The notes under the pieces were generated by a model. It saw nothing but the letters and a program-made list of their open reading frames with translations. It was not told the origin of the DNA and searched no databases. A DNA stretch of 64,000 nucleotides. Origin: Mastigias papua. Its lineage: Eukaryota; Cnidaria; Scyphozoa; Rhizostomeae; Mastigiidae. Made by a program: the position numbers and the translations under genes. Below are positions 24,300-36,269 of this stretch, one piece after another. Position 1 is the stretch's first letter; each line of letters opens with the position of its first letter. The DNA lies in the NCBI GenBank assembly GCA_964019165.1, contig OZ025272.1, positions 3,335,993 through 3,399,992 of the forward strand. Reading direction: 5' to 3'.

Positions 24300-27240
24300 T
24301 ACATTGCTGCACGAAAAGTTTCCTTACGTTTAACTGCACATTATGTACTGTATTGACATTACAAGTGTTAGGTTTAAAGACAGGATACCATAGGCAATGA
24401 TAGCTTTAGCGCAAACCATTTTATGAAATATTTTTAAATTATTATTCATTATACATTACAACATTTTTACAGTAGGATTAAGCACAATTCATGCTAACTT
24501 GACTGCAGAGGATGGAGCTAGTTTCCTAATTATATATTGCTCGTAGTAATAAAACTGCTGAAAATTGAAAATAGTCCTAAATATACCTCACCTCTGAAAA
24601 ATTAAGAAAACATACTATGTTGGAAAAGAGCAGGCTACAAGAATGGAGTTGTTGTTCATTTCTAAGATAAATAGGAGAAATCTCTTGGCTTTTCAGTTTA
24701 ATCAGGTTTTTTGTGAAGTCAAATTTAAGTCTATGACTTTCCAGGTCTTACGAGTTTTCCAGATTTTCCAGGTTTTTCAAACTCTTCAGGTTTTCCATTT
24801 TCCTGAGAACCCTGGTGTTTCTGGTTATTGACTTTAAACATTCTGGAATTCTTCACATATATGCTCAAATTGAAAAATGTCAATTCGTCCAAATTGATTA
24901 ACGTTAAATAGAATAACTAGAAGCTTAGCTATGATAGATAGGAAATGAAGAACACCATAACATCCTTAAAAACTACACTTTCATCACAAAATTGTTCAGA
25001 ATTTCGCTTGTAAAATGTTAGAACAGCATTGCCGTAAAAATGCGACGGTAAGGAAGTAAATATATTAAACTGTGAAAACAGCTTTTGATATCTGCGAAGG
25101 GAATTCCAAACCAAAGTATGTCAACATTATTATAGTCAGCGAACATAACAGACATTGAAACAAGTAATGTAAAGGAGCAACAACGAAAAGTTTGAAGTTA
25201 AGCAGAAAGAATGACCCACTGAAATATCTGTATGAAAAGCAGGATATTCTTACTCGGAGATTGCAAAAGAAGCTTGCTATTCACACTGTACGATGTTCGT
25301 AGAGCGTTTGAATTATCGCAAATCAGCTGCCCTGTCCAGAAATGCAACTGAAGTGGGCATTCAAAATCATTTTGAAAAAGATAAGAAAAATGAGGCAAAC
25401 TTGATGGTGAGGGATTAAGTAATGTATAATAACTTATTACTATACTCTTCAGTGCCGAATAAACAGCAGAGGTTTATTATTCCTCTAAGAATTATCCCAA
25501 CTCAAAGCGTATGAAAACCCTCTCCGCGCATTAAATTTCATATTTTACAATCCGAGTAAGATGTTTCTGGCAAAGAAGATATTGTCCATTGCTCTAACGC
25601 TCCTATCTACAAAATACCATTATATTATTATTTGTCTATAAAACAGTAAATCGACAATTTTGAAAGAAATCAGAAAGAAGCACCTAATTTGTGAATAGGC
25701 CAAACTTTCTGAAACTATGTTGCCGTAGCAACTTTGAGTATTTGCCCCCTATTCAGATTTACACCCTTTTGCCTTAAAGGACCTGATTTATTCGGAACCC
25801 CTGCACATGTAGAATCCCAAAGCCTCTAAGGAACTTTTGCTACTAACGACAAACTCCCCAAGGAACTTTTCAATTCCGAACACCTTTAGAACTGCTAACA
25901 GGCAAGAAATGGCAAGAAAAATTTGCGCAAATTATGTGTAATTTTTGAAACTTGCGATATCCACATGGACGGTGGAGCTGGAGGTGATGATGGGGAGAGG
26001 GGGCTATAGCCCCTTCTTTTTATATAGCAGCTGTACTTTAGTGCGCGTTTTAGCACCGTCTATATCCCTACAATTTTAATCTGCCAACTCGAGTCCCCAC
26101 CAAAAACGCTGTTCCGCCGCCCCATATTCACATTGTCCTCCCTTATTATTGACCATTTACAATTTCTGTAGCACTGAATGAGCAGTTATAATTACGAAAC
26201 TAATAACGAACTTTCATTACTAGAACATGATCAAAAGCAAAATAAATTACTGTTAGAAATACGCTTTGTAACAGATCCCTTCTGCAAAAGCATATTATCA
26301 TCTCACATTTTGATCTTGAAAAGTTCATTCTCCCCATTATTGAGATCCCCAGTTAATTCGATTTAAGAAATCTTCATATCGAATATCCTCCTTAAAGTAC
26401 TTTGAAAAATTGTGAACATGAAAACCATGGCGACATGTTTCTGAAGGGCAATACTTTTTCAGAGGTGGGCCGAAGGACTTCTGAATGGGTGGGCATAGCA
26501 AATAACATTTACCGTCAGGTTTGAACATAGCACTGTACTTACTGGGAACTGGGAACCCATGATCAATATGTTAATATTTTCCGATAAGCGAAATGATAAC
26601 CGAAGGCTTCTACTAAAAGTGGAGGTCAGTCCTCACTATCCCCTTCTTTAGCACACCGCTATTCTCCAGGATAAATGTATAATGCTAATGGACGAATTTC
26701 ATAAATTTTGAGTTCTCACATTTTTCATTATGTTTCACGGCTAAGCAAAATTTGTAGATTAATGGATGGTTTGCTCATAATCAGTATCCGCTCAAATTAT
26801 CTTTCTATTAATTAGAGTCTGCTTTTCGTACACTGGTAAGATGATTACTTGTTCGTACAGTCGAATATCTTGTTTTTTAGAGACCTGTGACATTTTCCCT
26901 CCTATCTTTAATAATGAAGCTTTATGGTATATTTATAAATATATTCAATTCACTAGCCAAACCAAAATATCCCATGGGCCTAAGTTCAAAGATTTCTAGA
27001 CAGGAAATCGATACTTTTTAAACTAAAAAATTAATTCTTAAATGTTTGAAGGACTGAACAATGACAATATCAGTACTGCTCATAATATACACTGACGTAA
27101 CCTTTCCCCTTAAGAAAGCATACTAAGAAGAACCGTAGGCCGATGGTTACTACACGCAAGAATCAAACGAAGATTGCTCAATATCTGAGTTATGAGATAA
27201 ATTTTGCTACATAGTATAAAGTAGATACATACCTTAATTG
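24300..27240. other. No gene recognised
   Basis: AT-rich sequence. A pyrimidine-rich irregular repeat of the type TTTTCCAGGTTTTTC lies at 24740-24800. GGGGGCTATAGCCCCTTC at 25998-26015 looks like part of an old hAT-type end. No exon can be supported. Confidence 0.35.
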
Positions 27241-27246
27241 TATCCA

Positions 27247-27302
27247 ATTGTATAGCAGCCTGAATAGCAACCTGAATAGCAACCTGAATAGCAACCTGAA
27301 TA
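27247..27302. repeat. 14-bp minisatellite (CCTGAATAGCAA)
   Basis: Four tandem units of AGCAACCTGAAT with small changes, a unit of about 13-14 bp. Confidence 0.8.
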
Positions 27303-27495
27303 CCAACAGAACTTAGTCTTTTTCTTGGATGCGAAATGTCTGTCACGCTGTCACATCATACATGGTTTTCAAAGAAATGGCGGTAAAGTAGCCCCGCAGA
27401 GGCCAAACATGCAGAAAGGTGTGGTATATGGAGGAGACTGGGAGAAAGTCAAGTTGCCTTGTCTTCGTTCCTAGCTTGACCCAAGATGAGGTATA

Positions 27496-28461
27496 TGGCG
27501 CGCCAAAAGGGAACAAAATACGTATCTATTATTTACAATACGAACATAAATTTTGTAATACATAACCTAATTTCATAATACGAAAATCAGATTTTATAAT
27601 ACGAAATGGATTATATAATACGAAGAGTGTCGAATATATAATACGAAAAAGTCGCAAAAATATAATATGAAAAGTTGCAAATATATAATACGAAAAGTTG
27701 CAAATATATAATACGAAAAGTGTCGAAAATATAATACGAAACGCAGCATGACTCGGAGCAAGCAAAGCAGTATGACGCGACGCGAAGGCTGGATGATATT
27801 AGTGCTCTACTCTCGCTTCAAGCTGGCATTCTGATGCGAAATAGTTCGATAAACCTCTGCTGAAAATGGGATCTGGGGTTTCCACCTCACCGATAAACGT
27901 CCTTGAACGAATGAAAGACCTGCTCTCTGTCCTTCCTGGACTTATCGAAGAATTTGATCGAAAGAGGGTTGTCCTGAACCTAAGTTAGGGTAGGCCTACA
28001 ATACCTGAAGCGCATCTTCGGTTGTAGGTGTTTCCCGAGGACGCCTACTTTGACAGTGGTGAGTGAGTGAGAGATACCTCCAGACTGTTGTCGAATAGCC
28101 GTAGATGCTACCTCCACCAGCTCGTTAAGCCTTGCAAACAATACCATCGCATACTCTGGCTCGCCATTATCCTCTGCTTTGGAGTCATGCTGCGTTTCGT
28201 ATTATATATTTGCAACTTTTCATATTATATTTTCGACACTTCTCGTATTATATATTTGCAACTTTTCGTATTATATATTTGCAACTTTTCATATTATATT
28301 TTTGCAACTTTTCGTATTATATATTCGACACTCTTCTTATTATATAGTTCACTTCGTATTATAAAATCTGATTTTCGTATTACAAAATTAGGTTATGTAT
28401 TAAAAAATTTATGTTCGTATTGTAAATAATAGATTCGTATTTTTTCCCTTTTGGCGCGCCA
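27496..28461. mobile_element. 966-bp inverted-repeat element with TGGCGCGCC ends and tandem TATAATACG units
   Basis: The element begins TGGCGCGCCAAAAGGGAA and ends with the inverse TTCCCTTTTGGCGCGCCA, each next to TA (27494-27495, 28462-28463). The inverted repeats run about 280 bp. They are built of tandem units of about 20-25 bp, each holding TATAATACGAAAAGTTGCAAA or a variant, so arm length varies by unit number. The centre (about 27760-28180) is GC-richer single-copy-looking sequence and not inverted. No transposase. Superfamily unknown; TA duplication would fit Tc1/mariner. Confidence 0.75.
27866..27988 (+). CDS. Possible captured coding fragment inside the inverted-repeat element
   Basis: A 40-codon frame starts MGSGVSTSPINVLERMKDLL and continues as an amphipathic Leu/Glu/Arg-rich helix before a TAG. 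Codon use and composition look more gene-like than the flanks. It lies in the non-inverted centre of the TGGCGCGCC element. I do not recognise the peptide. Capture of a host exon is one reading; chance is another. Confidence 0.25.
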   Translation: MGSGVSTSPINVLERMKDLLSVLPGLIEEFDRKRVVLNLS

Positions 28462-28984
28462 TAGCGAAGTCTGAGTTATACAAAGCAAGTACAATCCCAC
28501 CGAGAGTCTGCATAAGACACAGGGTAAATGGAAAAAACACAGCCCCTAATTATGTACTTTCAAAATTTATCATTTGGCTGGTGAACGCTTGTCCCATCAC
28601 GGGAGGAAGGTAGAAAAACTATACTAATGTGCACTTTCTCACAGCTTGGAAGGCTGTTAGTCGCCATTTATGACATTTTTGCAAGATGCAAATGCCTTCT
28701 ACGAGCTCCACACCTACACCTACTTGGCTACTAAACCATTTGAGAGCAAGAGGTTCATCGGATGCAACATTTTTCAACTTTGCTATTAAAATCAAGATCA
28801 AACTCCGATTAATATCGAGCTATTTGAAAACCAAACTTCAGAATGACTCCGACTTATGCGAGAATCCGACTTATAAAATCTGACATAGGCATAGAAAAAG
28901 TATAGTATTTATGACTGGCGGACCAGGACCACGCATTTTTGTCCGACTTGTGAAATATCCGACTTAGGTGAGTCCGACTTAGGC

Positions 28985-29850
28985 GAGTTTGGCTGAAGTT
29001 CTAAAAGTTTCTTAAATTTTAGCGAGTCTAGTACTAGGTTTATCATAAACCTGTTTCTTATAGAAATTGTGTATATCCAGAAAAACAATATTTTAGAATG
29101 TTTCTTCAGTATTACATAACATGCTCTAGTGCTTATGACATTCTGCCATTGCTGAAAGCTACATAGCTAATATAGTAATCAAAATAATAATCGATTAACT
29201 GACTACAAAAATAAAACATCAATGAAATGCTGGAGTCTCCAGTGGAATGAGGGAAACTTGGCAGTTATGAGAATATCAAATACTGAACTTGAAACTTACA
29301 ATAGAGGACAGATGTCTTTTTCTAGAGGAGCATTGCTCAAAGTCAAGTTCTGCAAGTTCCTTATGCTAGGGCCGGTACGACCACATTATAGGATCAAAAG
29401 CTTCAAAGTAGTTCCTTAAATTATAGCTGCTCATTTAACGCTTGGTATTCAGAATTTTTGGTATCGATTGTAACTAAAAAACAGTTGTTGCAGGGACTAC
29501 ATGGTTTTTTTATATAAGAAACCTAGCTCAAGGCCAATTTCTGGCCACACTTAAGTTCTAAAAGGTTCTTAATTTACTGAAAAATTGTAGTGAAAACGAA
29601 AAAAACGTAAAAAGCATTGTCTTTTGTAGCTTCCATGGGGCCTATTGGCTTCCAAGCACATACAACATACTGTAGTGAACAATTCTAAATGCGTGAAGGA
29701 ACAAATGTTTCTGAAACTGTGAAAGATAGCACATAAATTTCTAAAGTTTCTTAACTTTTTCTTTGTAGTTTGAAAAGTTTCTTAAATTTCAGGCTGTGCT
29801 AGTATTATGTTTCTCATGAGCCAGTCTCTTAAACAAAAACTTGTGCACAC
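28985..29850 (+). repeat. Two copies of a dispersed repeat
   Basis: AAGTTTCTTAAATTTTAGCG...GAGTCTAGTACTAGGTTTATCATAAACC at 29005-29060 recurs as AAGTTTCTTAAATTTCAGGC...TGCTAGTATTATGTTTCTCATGAGCC at 29775-29825, followed in both by GTTTCTTA/AGTCTCTTA. The copies are in the same orientation about 770 bp apart. Confidence 0.5.
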
Positions 29851-29867
29851 AATTTATGGGACTTTGA

Positions 29868-30027
29868 CAGGGACATAGGAACCGGGAGACCAGAGGGGCC
29901 AGAGAGGCTACGGCCCCCCACTCTTTAGCAGACTATGCAAAGTCCCCCTTTCAAGCCCAAAATGGGCGTGGTAATGTGCCCCTTTTAGGACTTGGCCCCC
30001 ACTTTTTAGATGCTTCCTACGTCCCTG
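29868..30027. mobile_element. hAT MITE with perfect 8-bp target duplication
   Basis: The element opens CAGGGACATAGGAACC and closes with TTCCTACGTCCCTG. GACTTTGA is duplicated exactly at 29860-29867 and 30028-30035. TIRs beginning CAGGG and 8-bp duplications are diagnostic of hAT elements. At 160 bp it carries no transposase. Confidence 0.88.
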
Positions 30028-30572
30028 GACTTTGATTGTAGTGAATGAAGCTGGCCTCCTAATTCAGAATTGTTTGTAGCGATAACAAATTTGGAATTGA
30101 GAAGTCTTTTAGGAAATTGGCTTTTATTCGTACAAGTGGCCACTTGTAAAAGAAGAAATAGTACCATTGCTAGGTTAATGTCAAATTAACTTGATATTTT
30201 TCAAATATTATCCCATTCAACTAATGTGTGAAGACAAATGGTCGATATGCAGAGAGATTATGGCCTTCAAATGTTAATCAAACTAGCTATAGCAATCTCA
30301 AATACTATAATCCATCGCCAATAGCAACAAGAATAGCAAAGTTATACTGTCTTCTCAGTACGTAACACAGGTTAGGACAAATGGCTCCATTTAAGCTTGT
30401 TTTTGAGCGAAGGCCAGGAAGTCAAATTAAATCGCCATTTAATAAAATTATCCTTATTGACCGTCTGCAACTGTTTCGAGAGTCACATTTCAGTTAAGAT
30501 ATGTTAAGTCTGAAAGTCTCAAAGAAGGAATAGGAGGCTTTAGATTGATAAACAGTGCGCAGTTTTGCGCCA

Positions 30573-30780
30573 GCAGATTTCTGATATACTTCGATACAGT
30601 ATGTCCAAAGCTATCACACGAAATCATGTGTTACAAGTGCGAAGTGGAGACCATCATTCCTTCATAATACAGTTGCCAGCAGCCCGGAAAATGCCTATTT
30701 TCGAGCAAGGAATTAAAGTTAATGGAAACAGGACTTGGAAGTCTTTAATCAATGCAGAAAATCTATCATCTGCCGAATGA
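30573..30780 (+). CDS. Candidate terminal exon, unidentified protein
   Basis: After GCGCCAGCAG (possible acceptor) a 69-codon frame reads ISDILRYSMSKAITRNHVLQ and runs to TGA at 30778-30780, ending in an Asn/Glu/Ser-rich tail. The composition is protein-like rather than AT-biased noise. No family was recognised and no preceding exon identified, so this may be chance. Confidence 0.28.
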
Positions 30781-31202
30781 GATCATTCGTCCATCTCCCT
30801 TTTAAGGAAAAGAAAATCAATTAATTCGAGAGTTTTGACTGGATTAAAAATTCATTTATTTCACATATACATTTGGCAGGGAACATACATTCGCTAACCA
30901 TTGAGCAGTAATGGTTGGCTAAATCTGTCAACATAAAATTAAATGGAGTCATCGAATAATGGAAAGTATTCCTGAATAGCGATTCATGTTTCTCCTGATG
31001 TCCATACATCGCTGCTCTTTTGATGTTTGGGGGGGAAAAATAATGGTAAATGGGTTGGCCTTAAAGAAAGCCTGTGGTCTAATGCTTACGTAAATCTGGC
31101 AAGACCAATTAGTAATTTCACTGCATTCTAAATAGATGGATTTCCTTTAACTCAGAAGATCTATATGATTTCTTTTTTGCAAAATGCCACAATATCTTTT
31201 AG

Positions 31203-31373
31203 TGAAACTAGAAGCAAGTATTCGGCAATTTTATGAACTCTCTGACGTCTATAACAAATGTGGTGCCAAACCTTGTCCAAACAACTCCATAGTCTCATTT
31301 ATTGCTAGTAACTCTGGGAATATCTCATGTGGACAGTACTGTACAATCCCATGGCCCCGTCCTGTGACATCAG
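31203..31373 (+). CDS. Candidate Cys-rich exon, unidentified protein
   Basis: Bounded by TATCTTTTAG and GTACTT, this 171-bp open stretch encodes a Cys-rich segment containing NKCGAKPCPNN and SCGQYCTIPWP. The Cys spacing suggests a secreted or extracellular domain. I cannot name the family. It could pair with the tail-like exon at 32863-32999, 1.5 kb downstream on the same strand. Confidence 0.28.
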
Positions 31374-31959
31374 GTACTTGGAACTTCAGGTTCAAGTATC
31401 CATGCAGCCTTCGACTGTCTCAATTTACCGTAAACTGGATACAGGAATGGAAATAACGAAGAATATGACAATGTTGTAGTGCAGCTCTTGGCAACATGAA
31501 AACAATTTACATAAATAGCATTGGAAGGTGAGCTAGGAGTTGCTGAAAACACTCGTATTGTTGCAAAAATTGACAACTGTGAATCAGGTCGTCAGAGAAG
31601 GTGAAAAGTACTGAGACACCAACTGCGAATCAGTGATATTGTTGTTGATATGATAGCAATTAATTGAAAACTTCTGTGAAGAAAAGAAGGGAAAATATTC
31701 AGCTGCACTACTCACTTCAAAGCTTCAATAACCTAAAAGGCTTGGGCCTGATTCGTCAATCCGACTTTACTTAAGATTATATTCCCATACATTTCTCTTT
31801 CTATAACAAAGTGGGTTACAAGAACGTTGATAGCTGCTCAAAAAAGTTAAGAACATTCAGTCCTGGATTTCTAAGACCTAAGACAGTTGACAGGTCATAC
31901 ATTTACAATTCCAATACTGATGCAAGGCAGTTATCACTTATAGCTACTGAATTTGTGTA

Positions 31960-32155
31960 AATTTCGTGTTGTTAGTTATGTGTTAGAGTGCCATGTTTGT
32001 GTAGTGCTTGTCTGTCTGAGTAACACTCTAGTGTTTTGTAAACCCGGGGATTCTTACTAAAAAAAGCCTTAAACGGAAGGTGTCTGTACCGAAATCATGG
32101 AAAAGCTAAGAAGGTTTCAATACTGGACGAAGAAACTTTCTTGTAAAAAACATTT
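31960..32155 (+). repeat. Dispersed repeat, family D2 copy
   Basis: Shares with 16740-16910 the order GTTTGTGTAGTG...CTGTCTG, AACACT, and GAAATCATGGAAAAGCTAAGAAGGTT. It continues into CAATACTGGACGAAGAAACTTTC, which is also found at 3180-3205. Confidence 0.55.
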
Positions 32156-32862
32156 AATCGTTAGAATCGCTTGGATTGCAGTGAAAGATGTCAGCGATCC
32201 CATCGACCATTTATAAACAAACACATATGATCCTAGCAATCGCAAAAATCAGTATCGCTGGATATGGTCTAGTTCTGATCGTTGCAATCCCCAGGATCAT
32301 TCACAGCGGTCTAGAAGTTTGTATGGAAACCAGGCGTTAAGAGAATTATACTTTAGTTCTATTGGGACTCAGATTGTGCCTTCTGTTAGAACCACAAACT
32401 ACCATGATAAAGAAAGAGCAACACAGATATGATTTCATGTTTTAGCAAAAGCATTCCCATGCCTTGAGTTGACGGAAGAATCTTCAATATCTCCATATAA
32501 TTGGTTTCTATTAAGACAAGATCATTCATTCTATTCTACTGTGGGAAGTGCTTGCATGTATCTATGAGTGAATGGGTCGCGAGAATTATTAAACCTCTTC
32601 AGTGATCCCCAGTCGAAGCCAAACCAATCTTGTGAATACATCCGTTATGTAGGAAAACATTATATCTTGATGGCAATAGATCGGGCAAAGAATGCGTGTC
32701 TGGAAATTGTTTGAAGGTCATAGAGAAGTCATCAATTGAATGCATTGCTGGATTGAAAATAATCCATACTAATGGGATTTTTGAAAGTTCTCTTTGTAGA
32801 TGTTCAGATAGTAATGATGTATTTCCTTGATACTACATACACTCGTCTATATCTATATCCAG

Positions 32863-32999
32863 GCGAAGTATTCCGGGGGCCCTTAAAAGCCCAGACTCTT
32901 GCACCTGTTTCCAAACCTGAAGAAAAGAAACTTTCCAATATTGACTGCTCTACAAAACTTTTAGAGGACCTTTTTGTAGATCAGATCTTTGAACTCTAA
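32863..32999 (+). CDS. Candidate terminal exon, unidentified protein
   Basis: A pyrimidine-rich run ending CTATATCCAG precedes an open frame to TAA at 32997-32999. It contains PVSKPEEKKLSNIDCSTKLL and ends in acidic and hydrophobic residues, resembling a cytoplasmic tail. The family is unknown. The open frame extends back to 32772 but then loses protein-like composition, so I place the acceptor at 32862. Confidence 0.35.
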
Positions 33000-33229
33000 A
33001 GTTTCTAGTCGTGCCCATCCATCTTTTATCTTCCCCTGTAAAACATATTAAAGAATCTGTCATTAATCAGGTAAGGCAAATCGAAGTTTAATACATTACA
33101 AATAGTAATGGAGTATCAAGGGTTTGGGTACCGATCTGTCCTATTATTCTTTGGCTTAATTGCACTCTCCTGGGGTTTCTCTATCACCCTTGCTTCATAT
33201 ATAGTTAGTGGTGCATTCTCCAAACGGAT

Positions 33230-33330
33230 GTAATCCGAGGAAGACTCACAACTCGTGACCCTCGAGTTTGTATGTCGAGTGCCCTGCCGGTCAGCTTAAT
33301 CGGTAAAGCACACGACGTACAATGTCTTTC
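33230..33330 (-). repeat. tRNA-like SINE fragment
   Basis: On the minus strand GTGCTTTACCGATTAAGCTGACC resembles an A box, and about 45 nt later GGTCACGAGTTGTGAGTC resembles a B box. The arms do not fold into a sound cloverleaf, so this is a degenerate tRNA-derived repeat at best. Confidence 0.4.
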
Positions 33331-34468
33331 GATCTTCCCCAAACGACATGCAAAGCTCTACAATATTGCAAGATGGGAATATGCTATGGGAATATTGTGG
33401 ATTCAGTAAATCCTATGGTAACATTGGAATTATCCTTCATGAGTGGAATTTAAGCATCACAGTTTTAACGAACGGTGTTTCTAATCTCTAGATGGCAGGC
33501 AGGATAAAAAGAGACCTCCCATATTAACCCACTTCACTTGTCTCAGGGTTTTGAGTCAGCTGATCCAAGTAAAGCGATTTAAGTGGTTATTTTAGAAGGT
33601 AGCTTGGGAATCAGGTCACGGAAAGACTCATGGTCATGGAGAGGTTCCACCCTTTTTATGTGTCTTTGCTTACTCACTCAATCTAATTTTCCCTAAAAAT
33701 GGCATCATCTGGCTGATAATTTTAATGCATGACCTCTGCATGTCTGCCTTTTTAACACCATGGTAGTACAAAACCTCAAACATTCTTTAGTAAGAAAGCC
33801 TGTAGTATTGGAGTAATAAAAAAGCAAACAATGTTTCAGTGCCGGGCCAAAACAACTTTCTATTATAATTAGTTCAGCTAGTCTAAATTAGTTTATCTTT
33901 GATCACGAAGTGCAAGATACTGTTTTAAAAAGGGACAAACATGAAGACCAAAAATCGAAGGAACTTATAATACCAAAGATACGAAAGACAAAGTCCCTTG
34001 GAAAATTCTAATGTTGAATATTTTTATCATTCCAAACAATGGAGAATTAAAAGCCAAATTCGTATACATTGTGACTGATCACCATAGCGAGTGATGGCCT
34101 ATGCGGAGCCCAATATCTATGTAGAATTATATTGTTCCTGTTATGATATATAAATAGCGGTCTCTCACTGAGGCTGCGTTTCCACTAACCCGGGTAAAAA
34201 CAAAAACGGGTTAAAAGTTATCCGTTTATGTGTTGCGTTCCCACCAACCCACTTGAAAAACGGATAAGTTTGAAAACGGGTCTCAGAGTGGATACTTTTC
34301 AACCCGGGTATCTTTTAATCCACCTACGAGTTGGTGGGAACGCGATACCCGGGTAACTTTTTATCCACTTGCAACAACAACAACATTTAAAATAATTAGA
34401 TGGCGCCAAAAATAAAAAAAATTAAATTCTCGAAGTCTATGACTCTAAAACTTTGTCATAACCTTTTC

Positions 34469-36006
34469 TTATGTTATTTCTGCAGGTGCATGGGGATAAT
34501 CTATTTCTAATTCTCCGGTTTCCCTTGACTTATGTATCATCAACCGAAGCTTGTGCGCGATATCACCGTACTTTGTCTGCACACTTTCCCAGTCGACTCC
34601 TTTGGCAGTCTGTCTTACACAATATTCAAGAGTGACATCCAGGAGCAGTTCCGCTTCATCATCAGACCAGATAAAAGCTCCTTCTCTCGTTGCAGGTTTT
34701 CTCGTAGACAGTGGCGTAGCGTCAGGGTATTCAAGGTATTCAGTGAATACCCTACAATTTCCAGAAAAAATAATCATCTGCATTATGTTGCGAAAACAGT
34801 ACTATTTCTCAAATGCTCATTCAAATGGCAAATTTAACTCCTTTTAACGAGTCTACCTGCCTTAATATTCAAGCTGTGTAAGTGTGCAGACGTGAATCGT
34901 TTGGAAGCAAGCAGATTTGTGAAGATAATGCAGAAGACCGAACAGGAACTTCATGTTAAACAGAAGTTCGTCACGAATACGCAGTGAATCCCGGTAGAGT
35001 GTTTCCACCAATCAAAATGCTCTATTTCATGAATAAATTTTTCCTTAATGAGCGAAAACAATCTCAAAATACGCTGAGAAATGGCCAGCGCCCAGCCTCA
35101 TACTTCAAAAACCTCACATAGAGGCTAATAAACATTGAGCTTGAGTACTTGGAATGGCTGAGTTGTTACCGAATACGAAGTAAATACGACACGTGAAATT
35201 TTTAATAGGAGAGTTGAAAGGCTGACTTTTTAGCAAGAAAGTTCTGGTCAGATGTAAATTATGTTATGTTGCAGCAGCAGCAAGAAAGACAAGTGAAAGG
35301 TAGGTAGCTCGTAGAGGTTCAGTCGCACGTAGGCCAAGTTGTTCCTCAATGTCTCATTTTGTGGTGCTAGGAGGAGCCTATAGCTGTTTTAATTTCGTGA
35401 ATACTATATTTCAAATATATGTAAGTTCCCTAGCTTAGTTTCTTTCTGTTTACATAATGCGTGCTGCTAGATTTGCACAATCCAAAGGTATGCAGACTCA
35501 TGTGATGTTGTCCCTATCAACATTCTGACTTATTAGTCATTCTCTGCTATTGTCCAGTTGCTATTGTTCTTTTGTTAAGGCTTCGAGAACCTTCTAGGCA
35601 TTGTTGTTATAGGCCCTGTTCATGGGCCTATAACAACAATGATTTGCTAGATGGATTTAACTTGACTATGGGGGAATAAGCGGTGGGTGATATCGTGACA
35701 TCGCTGATTCAAAACTCATTTTCAAAATTATCACTCACGGAAAAAAGAGGATTATTGATAAGGGGAGGCCGAAGCCTTGCAATAACATCATACAGTCTAG
35801 ATACAATGTCAAAAATTAATTTTCGGTTCCTTTCTGTTATGTGACCACGACCGACTGATGAATACAGGGTAGGAGATTGAGTTTTTTACCAGGTATTTAT
35901 GTTCGGGGTGATAAATGCCACGGGACGTTAATTAGCCACACCCAGCCACACCCTATGATAGAATACCCCGTCGAAAAAGTCGCGCTACGCCACTGCTCGT
36001 AGACAT
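34469..36006 (-). pseudogene. Myb/SANT-like transposon protein split by a hAT insertion
   Basis: The protein starts at ATG 36006-36004, runs three codons to the hAT target site, and resumes at 34700, continuing to a stop at 34469. Past the insertion it reads KPATREGAFIWSDDEAELLL and VDWESVQTKYGDI, the tryptophan-centred helix pattern of Myb/SANT-like DNA-binding proteins of transposons. The 8-bp duplication at both sides (CTCGTAGA) makes the two halves join in frame when the insert is removed. The longer upstream reading of the 3' half, into hAT sequence, is not original. Only about 80 residues long, it is probably a truncated accessory protein. Confidence 0.75.
34709..35995. mobile_element. 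hAT element with perfect 8-bp duplication, nested
   Basis: Starts CAGTGGCGTAGCG and ends CGCTACGCCACTG, a 13-bp perfect TIR of hAT type. CTCGTAGA is duplicated at 34701-34708 and 35996-36003. At 1,287 bp no transposase frame is evident. The interior includes a hairpin with CATTGTTGTTATAGGCCC and its inverse at 35600-35642. The exact duplication suggests a fairly recent insertion into the Harbinger-like host element. Confidence 0.92.
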
Positions 36007-36269
36007 ACTCGCAGGATTCAGTCAGGCTCAAAAACTCAGGCCACATGGAGTAATTTGGCGGCAAAGCTCCAGTCTCATTCCAGTGAGGATGTCGTTTTCG
36101 AATATTCTACGCTGGATAAATCCTGGATACATTTTAGCCCGGGTTAGTGGGAACGCTCAAAAGAGGATTAAAATAGTGCTGGAAAAAAGCCGTATCCATT
36201 GACTCACTTTAAAAACGGATAACTTTTAATCCGTTTTTGTTTTTACCCGGGTCAGTGGAAAGGCTGCCT

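Larger units (their letters stand above)
34172..36268. mobile_element. PIF/Harbinger-like element interrupted by a hAT element
   Basis: Ends GGCTGCGTTTCCACTAACCC and, inverted, GGCAGCCTTTCCACTGACCC continue as a TIR of about 58 bp into AAAAACAAAAACGG. TGA flanks both sides (34169-34171, 36269-36271), a 3-bp duplication. The element carries a Myb/SANT protein gene on the minus strand, which is the accessory gene of Harbinger elements. A hAT insertion (34709-35995) accounts for 1,287 of the 2,097 bp, so the original element was only about 800 bp. No DDE transposase is seen, hence non-autonomous. Confidence 0.8.
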
